A stretch of DNA of 13,308 nt from Clostridia bacterium (lineage in GTDB: Bacteria; Bacillota_A; Clostridia; Christensenellales; CAG-138). Below the pieces are notes generated by a model, which did not search any database, was not told the DNA's origin, and saw nothing but the letters and a program-made list of their open reading frames with translations. The stretch lies in contig JAFZCW010000005.1 in assembly GCA_017556125.1 (NCBI GenBank), forward strand, positions 1 to 13,308, in the 5' to 3' direction. Positions 8,760 through 13,308 of this stretch are shown in pieces. Within the stretch, counting starts at the first letter, position 1. Each line of letters begins with the position of its first letter. Made by a program: the position numbers and the translations under genes.

Positions 8760-10586
8760 TCAGTCGTCGTCATCCTGCGCGTCGTCGCCCGGATCGGGCT
8801 CCGGCGCGTTTTCTGCCATACGCCTCATATTATATGAAACGTCCTCGAGCCGTCTCATTACGGACCGGATCTCCGCGACCTGTCCCGCCGTATAATTCTC
8901 AGGCGCCGTTCTCAGGAGAAGCTTCCTGAGCGCCGCTATGGACGCTTTGATCTCTCTCTTCTCCTCTTTCGAAATCTGCCCGCGAACCTTGCGGAGAGCG
9001 TGCTCCGTCTGGTTCGCCTGAATGTTCGCCTCGCTGTGCACCGTGATCGCGTCGCGCCTCACCTGATCCTGCGACGCATACTGTTCAGCGTCGCGGATGG
9101 CGTTGTTGATCTCCGCGTCGGACATCCTCTCGTTCGCGGTGATCGTGATGGACTGTTCCTTTCCCGTGTCCAGGTCCCGGGCGGATACCTTCAGGATTCC
9201 GTTGGCGTCGATATCAAACGTGACTTCGATCTGCGGAACGCCCGCCGGTGCGAGCTTGATCCCGTTCAGCTGGAACTTTCCGATCGTCTTATTGTCACGG
9301 GCCATCGGGCGCTCCCCCTGCAGAACGTGGATCTCCACGCTCCGCTGGAACGACGCCGCCGTAGAGAATATCTGGGAGTAATGGATCGGAAGCGTTGAAT
9401 TCCGCTCCACAAGCCGAGTCGCGATGCCTCCCACCGTTTCAATGGAAAGGCTGAGCGGCGTAACGTCCAGAAGGAGGATCCCTCCTCCTCCGCCGTTTCC
9501 GGATACCGTCTGCAGCGCGTGCCCCGCCAGCGTATCCGCCTGGATCGCCGCTCCCTGCGCGACGCATTCATCCGGATTGATGTTCTTGGAGGGGATGATC
9601 CCGGTCAGCTGCCGGACCTTTTCCTGGACCGCCGGTATCCTCGTCGAGCCGCCGACCAGCAGCACCTTGCTGAGTTCCGACGTAGCGATGCCCGCGTCAT
9701 TCAGGGCGTTCCTCACGGGTCCTTCCGTTCTAGCAACCAGGGACGCCGTCAGCTCGTTGAATTTTGCGCGTGTCAGCGTGTAATCGAAGTGCGTAACGTT
9801 CCCCCTGATCTGCGTCAGGTACGGGAGATTGATCTGCGCGGTCTCTGAGGTCGATAGTTCTTTCTTTGCCTGTTCAGCCGCTTCCCGGATCCGCTGCATG
9901 GCGGTCCGGTCGCCCGTGATGTCATACCGGTAACGGTTCTTGAACTCCTGTGCTAGATGCTGCGTGATTTTTTCGTCGAAATCGTCGCCTCCGAGATGAT
10001 TGTCCCCGTTTGTGGCGAGAACTTCGATCACGCCGTCCCCTATTTCAATGATCGATACGTCAAATGTTCCGCCGCCGAGGTCGTATACCATGATCTTCTG
10101 GGAAGCCTCATTGCTGAGACCGTATGCGAGCGCCGCGCTGGTCGGCTCGTTGATGATTCTCAGAACATTCAGCCCGGCGATCCTGCCGGCATCCTTTGTT
10201 GCCTGACGCTGGATATCATTGAAGTATGCGGGCACCGTGATCACGGCATCCTTGACGGGTTCCCCGAGATAAGCCTCGGCATCTACCCTGAGCTTGCGGA
10301 GGATCATCGCGCTGATCTCCTGCGGAGAAAAGTTTTTCCCGTCTACCCTGATCGACCAGTTGGTCCCCATCTGCCGTTTGATGGAACTGATCGTTCTTTC
10401 GCTGTTCACGGCCGCCTGCCTGACCGCAGTCTCTCCGACCAGACGCTCCCCATTTTTGGTAAAAGCCACGACGCTCGGCGTCGTTCTGCTGCCCTTGTCA
10501 TTCGGAATGATGACGACGCGCCCGCCTTCGACAACTGCCACGCAGCTGTTTGTCGTGCCAAGATCAATGCCGATTGCCTTGCTCAT
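8760..10586 (-). CDS. DnaK-type Hsp70 chaperone, probable accessory paralogue
   Basis: An ATP-dependent Hsp70 of 608 residues, similar in length to Bacillus DnaK. The nucleotide-binding domain (about 1-365) has intact GIDLGTTNS (6-14), [12 protein letters not shown] (145-156), [11 protein letters not shown] (168-178) and VGGSTRIP (311-318). The interdomain linker [10 protein letters not shown] (371-380) is intact but preceded by five glycines (365-369) where DnaK normally has a charged stretch. The substrate-binding beta domain (about 380-500) and helical lid (500-595) follow, with an acidic tail rich in Asp in place of an EEVD-like end. It is the last gene of a unit with a class III J-protein, not grpE or a class I dnaJ, so I infer it is not the housekeeping copy. 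AAAGGG lies 8-9 nt before the ATG. The gap to the J-protein gene is 20 nt. Confidence 0.93.
   Translation of the reverse strand: MSKAIGIDLGTTNSCVAVVEGGRVVIIPNDKGSRTTPSVVAFTKNGERLVGETAVRQAAVNSERTISSIKRQMGTNWSIRVDGKNFSPQEISAMILRKLRVDAEAYLGEPVKDAVITVPAYFNDIQRQATKDAGRIAGLNVLRIINEPTSAALAYGLSNEASQKIMVYDLGGGTFDVSIIEIGDGVIEVLATNGDNHLGGDDFDEKITQHLAQEFKNRYRYDITGDRTAMQRIREAAEQAKKELSTSETAQINLPYLTQIRGNVTHFDYTLTRAKFNELTASLVARTEGPVRNALNDAGIATSELSKVLLVGGSTRIPAVQEKVRQLTGIIPSKNINPDECVAQGAAIQADTLAGHALQTVSGNGGGGGILLLDVTPLSLSIETVGGIATRLVERNSTLPIHYSQIFSTAASFQRSVEIHVLQGERPMARDNKTIGKFQLNGIKLAPAGVPQIEVTFDIDANGILKVSARDLDTGKEQSITITANERMSDAEINNAIRDAEQYASQDQVRRDAITVHSEANIQANQTEHALRKVRGQISKEEKREIKASIAALRKLLLRTAPENYTAGQVAEIRSVMRRLEDVSYNMRRMAENAPEPDPGDDAQDDDD
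8786..8813 (+). terminator. Weak candidate terminator for the udk-glpK-HAD unit
   Basis: On the plus strand CCGGA (8789-8793) pairs with TCCGG (8800-8804). Past a bulged C the stem extends by CG/CG (8786-8787 with 8805-8806). CGTTTTC follows. The T-run is only four bases and the stem is imperfect, so this is tentative. It lies 34 nt after the HAD stop, inside the 3' end of the dnaK-like gene. Confidence 0.3.
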
Positions 10587-10606
10587 TCATTTTTCCCTTT
10601 CTTGTT

Positions 10607-11467
10607 TCAGAACCGCGGTCCCCCGCACATGAACAGATTCGAGATGAGCTGCAGGATCAGAAATCCTATGAACAGCCTCCAGAGGAAGGACCCGGAACAT
10701 CCGGGTGCGGAAGTGTATTCGCCCCTTGTATAGGTGGCCTGGTCCTCCTGCCGGTATTTGTTCAGCAGGATGTGATAGGTACGGTTGTTCGGGTCCATCT
10801 GGACCGCGCGCAGCATGCACTCCGTCGCCTGATAACGGTTCCCCGCGCCATAATACGCGACGCCGCAGAGATAATACCATCTAGCGTTCCTGCCCGTGCT
10901 TCTGACCTGGGACAGAATATTGACCGCTTCCTGATACCGTCCCGTATTGATTGCGGAAACGGCGTTGCGGATCTCAAGCGTATCCCCTGCCTGCTGGGTC
11001 GGATTTGTATTGACCGACCCGGCGTTGGCATACGCCCCTCCGAAGAAATCATTGAAATCAAATCCGGCGAAATCGCTGTACCATCCGCCGGCGCCCCTGT
11101 ATCCGCCGTTATTGGCGTACTGTCCGCCGTAATTCGAATTTCTCCCGTACTGGGACGAGCCGTTTCCGTAGGGATTGTAAGAACCGTATCCGCCGGAAGA
11201 TGACCCGCCGCCGTACTGAGAATGGGTTCCGTACGGATTGGAATACTGCTGGCGGGCCTGTTCCTGCCTCTGGCGGGAAGCATATTTATCGGGGTTCATG
11301 AGCATATCGTATGCTTCATTCACCTCGTTCATTTTCTCGCTGGCTTTCGGATCGTCCGGGTGGAAATCCGGATGGCATTCCTTCGCCTTTTTCCTGTATG
11401 CCTTTTTGATCTCGTCCTGGCTCGCGCCACGCGGCACCCCCAGAACTCTGTACGGGTCCTGAACCAT
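10607..11467 (-). CDS. J-domain protein with Gly/Tyr-rich spacer, TPR-like repeats and C-terminal membrane segment
   Basis: A 286-residue class III (type C) DnaJ-like co-chaperone. The J-domain spans residues 4-62 with the HPD motif at 32-34, required to stimulate Hsp70 ATPase. Residues 73-128 are low complexity, rich in Tyr, Gly, Asn and Ser. A short aromatic motif FDFNDFFGG (136-144) recalls the Asp-Ile-Phe region of G/F linkers. Residues 165-240 look like two TPR-type helix pairs. Residues 261-280 are hydrophobic, followed by only six residues, so it could be a tail-anchored membrane protein with its J-domain in the cytosol. The CxxCxGxG zinc centre and C-terminal domains of class I DnaJ are absent. 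The AGGGGG site is 5 nt before the ATG. It lies between a zinc-ribbon membrane protein and the Hsp70, which is its likely partner. Confidence 0.9.
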   Translation of the reverse strand: MVQDPYRVLGVPRGASQDEIKKAYRKKAKECHPDFHPDDPKASEKMNEVNEAYDMLMNPDKYASRQRQEQARQQYSNPYGTHSQYGGGSSSGGYGSYNPYGNGSSQYGRNSNYGGQYANNGGYRGAGGWYSDFAGFDFNDFFGGAYANAGSVNTNPTQQAGDTLEIRNAVSAINTGRYQEAVNILSQVRSTGRNARWYYLCGVAYYGAGNRYQATECMLRAVQMDPNNRTYHILLNKYRQEDQATYTRGEYTSAPGCSGSFLWRLFIGFLILQLISNLFMCGGPRF

Positions 11468-11502
11468 TTAATCCCCCTGAAAAAGCTTCTCTTTTCTGAG
11501 AT

Positions 11503-11919
11503 TCAGGTCTTCTTGATGATTTCCCTGCCGCACTGCGGGCATCTTACTTTCAGCGTCCCTTTCCCTTTTGGAACGCGCAGGATCTTTTTGCAGTCGGGAC
11601 ATTTGAAATAAACATGCGTTTTGCGGTCTCTCCATCTCTTCTTGAGAAGACTGACATATCCCACGGCTTTGGACTTGACGCCAAGATACCAGTTCCGCTC
11701 GGCCAGGCGCCTGTCCGTGTTTTTCGAATACACCCGGAACAGCGACCAGATCAGGATCGCCATGGCCGGGAACCACAGGAAGGACAGTTTCCGGAATACA
11801 GAAAGGACCATCAGCACGACGCCGGCAACCGTCATAAAACGGGAAAGCTCGTCCGCCCCGTATCTGCCCTGCATCCACTGGCTGTATCTGTATCCGATAT
11901 TCTGAAAAAACCGTTTCAT
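11503..11919 (-). CDS. Small membrane protein with C-terminal zinc ribbon
   Basis: A 138-residue hypothetical protein. The N-terminus is basic and aromatic with QGRYGADELSRF (17-28). Two hydrophobic segments (about 29-42 and 45-63) form a membrane hairpin, followed by a basic region. The C-terminus holds a zinc ribbon, CPDC (107-110) and CPQC (127-130), with both CxxC knuckles intact and Lys/Arg-rich surroundings. With a two-helix hairpin both ends would be cytosolic, placing the ribbon next to the J-protein and Hsp70. I choose the ATG at 11919, with GGGAG about 9 nt upstream. An in-frame GTG at 11940 would add seven residues but has no Shine-Dalgarno site. It is the first gene of the chaperone unit, 35 nt before the J-protein gene. 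Similar small proteins next to DnaJ genes occur in Clostridia as far as I recall. No function is known to me. Confidence 0.8.
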   Translation of the reverse strand: MKRFFQNIGYRYSQWMQGRYGADELSRFMTVAGVVLMVLSVFRKLSFLWFPAMAILIWSLFRVYSKNTDRRLAERNWYLGVKSKAVGYVSLLKKRWRDRKTHVYFKCPDCKKILRVPKGKGTLKVRCPQCGREIIKKT

Positions 11920-12078
11920 AACGCCTGCTCCCGATTTCACTTTTTTTCATATCATATCATACCCGTAAATTGTTAAAACATCTGCAACTGTAATTGTGTG
12001 AATTGTGACATTTTTCATGCGCTCGGGCCGTCCGAATGTCCGGCCGATATTGTAAAAAAAAAGAAAACTGTTCCCTTT

Positions 12079-12106
12079 CCGCATGGATGATTCATTCCCC
12101 GCATGG
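12079..12106. repeat. Direct repeats CCGCATGG, 20 bp apart
   Basis: The octamer occurs at 12079-12086 and 12099-12106. The 20-bp step is about two helical turns, so a protein dimer could contact both on one DNA face. It lies 33-60 nt upstream of the lipoprotein start. Chance occurrence is possible. Confidence 0.35.
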
Positions 12107-12115
12107 TACGTTTAT

Positions 12116-12129
12116 GCTGAAATTTCAGC
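12116..12129. promoter_or_regulatory. 14-bp perfect palindrome before the lipoprotein gene
   Basis: GCTGAAATTTCAGC is identical on both strands and ends 9 nt before the ATG at 12139, just upstream of the weak ribosome-binding site GGCGGA (12131-12136). It could be an operator or a leader hairpin close to the ribosome site. Confidence 0.45.
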
Positions 12130-12138
12130 GGGCGGATT

Positions 12139-13308
12139 ATGATGGAGCAGCTTAAACGGTCTACCAAAAGCATACAAAGGAACCGCGGGGCAGCGGTCTT
12201 GTCGGTCTGCCTCGCGCTGCTTCTGTCTCTGACCGCCTGCGCTTCCCCTCCGGCGGTTGCGGCCGACCTTCCCGAGCAGACCGAGGTGCCGACCCCGACA
12301 CCGGAACCGGTCGTCGTGGATATCTCTTTTATCCCGGATGCGTCGCCCGTACCCTGCACCCCTACTCCGACACCGACACCGACGCCGACGCCTGAACCGA
12401 CACCGACACCGGAGCCGACCCCTTCTCCCAAGCCGACAAAAACGCCCCGTGCGAAAAAGACGGAATCCGCACAGGAAACCCCCGATCCGGACGCTACGCC
12501 GAAGCCCGCCTTCTATCTCAATTACTCCGAGACGGATATTTACGGCGGCGGCGTCTGCCAGCTGATTTCATACTGCTATTCGGATGATAACGAATGCAAG
12601 ACGACGACCTGGAAAAGCTCGGACAAATCCGTTGCCCTGATCGATGAATACGGCGTCGTGGTCGGTCTCAAGAAGGGAACTGCGACCATCACGGCAAAAG
12701 CGAACGACGGATCGGGCAACAGGGCAGTCTGCAAGATCAGGGTCACGTCCGACCGTCCGCAGCCGAACAAGAATATCAACATCAAAAACTGTCTCTACAG
12801 CGGGACAAGACTCACCCGTGAAAACGCAGACGCTGTTCAGGATTACATCGATTCACTGGACGGAAGCCGTCACTCCGGCGAGGCCATCCTTTTATCCGCG
12901 CTGAGATATACGGGGCGGTATTACGGGACGAGAGAAGGCAATATCGACTGCAGCATGCTGCTGTTCTACGCGGCGCTGGACAACAGGATCACCCTGCCGA
13001 GACGATCCGACTGGCAGGCAGAAACGCTGAAAAAACACGAGGTCAAATATACCGATCTGAAGCCCGGCGATTTCATGTTTTTTGCGTATAAGCCGGGCGT
13101 TGTCTGCACCTGCAGCACGGCGCCGTACTGCAAGCGGTATATGGGCATCCATCACGCGGCTGTCTACCTTGGGAAGGTGAACGGGACCCATTACATCGTA
13201 GAGGCAAGCAGCAAGGTCGGCCGCGTCTGCGTCCGGGAATGGGACGGCAACTCAGACCACGCCGGTATGGATATCGTCTTCTGCGGAAGGCCCGGAAAGC
13301 TGAAATAA
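12139..13308 (+). CDS. Cysteine-rich Big_2/NlpC-P60-type lipoprotein
   Basis: A 389-residue exported protein ending exactly at the window edge with TAA. Residues 1-33 are a signal peptide with a basic start and lipobox LTAC, so Cys34 should be lipidated and the protein held on the outer membrane face. Residues 50-105 are a Pro-Thr linker. Residues 125-204 resemble a Big_2 immunoglobulin-like domain: the pattern TWKSSDKSVALIDEYGVVVG then KKGTATITAKA is typical. Residues 245-389 resemble NlpC/P60 peptidoglycan peptidases: catalytic Cys271 in DCSML, LPRRSDWQ, LKPGDFMFF (307-315) and His339 in HHAAVYLG. The third position falls at Glu355 (YIVEAS) instead of the usual His. Twelve cysteines follow the lipobox Cys, including C323, C325 and C331. 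A wall hydrolase role is inferred. Starts at 12139 and 12142 are both possible; the second has better spacing from GGCGGA. Confidence 0.85.
   Translation: MMEQLKRSTKSIQRNRGAAVLSVCLALLLSLTACASPPAVAADLPEQTEVPTPTPEPVVVDISFIPDASPVPCTPTPTPTPTPTPEPTPTPEPTPSPKPTKTPRAKKTESAQETPDPDATPKPAFYLNYSETDIYGGGVCQLISYCYSDDNECKTTTWKSSDKSVALIDEYGVVVGLKKGTATITAKANDGSGNRAVCKIRVTSDRPQPNKNINIKNCLYSGTRLTRENADAVQDYIDSLDGSRHSGEAILLSALRYTGRYYGTREGNIDCSMLLFYAALDNRITLPRRSDWQAETLKKHEVKYTDLKPGDFMFFAYKPGVVCTCSTAPYCKRYMGIHHAAVYLGKVNGTHYIVEASSKVGRVCVREWDGNSDHAGMDIVFCGRPGKLK

Larger units (their letters stand above)
11920..12138. other. Divergent intergenic region, 219 nt
   Basis: It separates the chaperone operon from the lipoprotein gene and holds no plausible ORF. 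On the minus side two overlapping TATGAT boxes (11961-11956 and 11956-11951) are possible -10 elements with no matching -35. A G/C-rich hairpin (12023-12047) is followed by A9 (12054-12062). Two CCGCATGG direct repeats and a 14-bp palindrome lie close to the lipoprotein start. I see no CIRCE operator (TTAGCACTC-N9-GAGTGCTAA). Confidence 0.6.

Noticed and set aside
11920..11940. Seven-residue N-terminal extension of the zinc-ribbon protein from a GTG at 11940
   Set aside because: No Shine-Dalgarno site precedes the GTG, while the ATG at 11919 has GGGAG about 9 nt upstream.
12023..12062. G/C hairpin next to A9, looking like a terminator
   Set aside because: For plus transcription the hairpin is followed by A not T. 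For minus transcription the T-run comes before the hairpin. It fits neither direction.
11920..12138. CIRCE heat-shock operator for the chaperone operon
   Set aside because: I looked for TTAGCACTC with its inverted partner and found none.
12358..12438. Tandem repeats as a CRISPR array or minisatellite
   Set aside because: The repeat is in frame and simply encodes Pro-Thr linker residues; there are no spacers.

Overview
The window looks like chromosome of a fairly GC-rich Bacillota, most likely class Clostridia. The evidence is Shine-Dalgarno sites of the AGGAGG type, sigma-A promoters with TGnTATAAT extended -10 boxes, a cdaA-cdaR (c-di-AMP) pair, a Gram-positive-type Hsp70, a Big_2/NlpC-P60 lipoprotein and Pro-Thr linkers in exported proteins. 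The family level (for example a Christensenellales-like gut or rumen lineage) is a guess. I see no tRNA, rRNA, CRISPR array, transposon or integrase. Coding density is very high and no gene-free stretch exceeds 300 bases.

Layout. (1) 1-1815, minus: the first 605 codons of a membrane-anchored PQQ-type beta-propeller protein, running off the left edge. (2) 1882-3489, minus: a complete FAD-dependent dehydrogenase of the COG2509 type. (3) 3572-5699, minus: cdaR and cdaA, overlapping by 8 nt, closed by a strong intrinsic terminator that sits directly before the FAD gene's ribosome-binding site. (4) A 234-nt divergent control region with two promoters and two inverted repeats. (5) 5934-8752, plus: uridine kinase, glycerol kinase and a HAD phosphatase, packed like an operon. 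(6) 8760-11919, minus: a three-gene chaperone operon made of a zinc-ribbon membrane protein, a J-domain protein with a C-terminal membrane segment, and an Hsp70/DnaK paralogue. (7) 12139-13308, plus: a cysteine-rich Big_2/NlpC-P60 lipoprotein.

How the parts fit. cdaA makes c-di-AMP and CdaR is its membrane regulator. The usual third gene, glmM, is not next in line; the FAD protein is. The chaperone operon has no hrcA, grpE or class I dnaJ and no visible CIRCE operator, so it is probably an accessory Hsp70 system whose J-protein recruits it to the membrane. This triad is the most system-like part of the window. The plus operon and the chaperone operon converge with stop codons 7 nt apart. A convincing terminator for the chaperone transcript lies inside the opposing HAD gene, so the two transcripts should overlap antisense.

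The first gene is open to the left edge and has no stop in the window; I read it by translating the minus strand directly.
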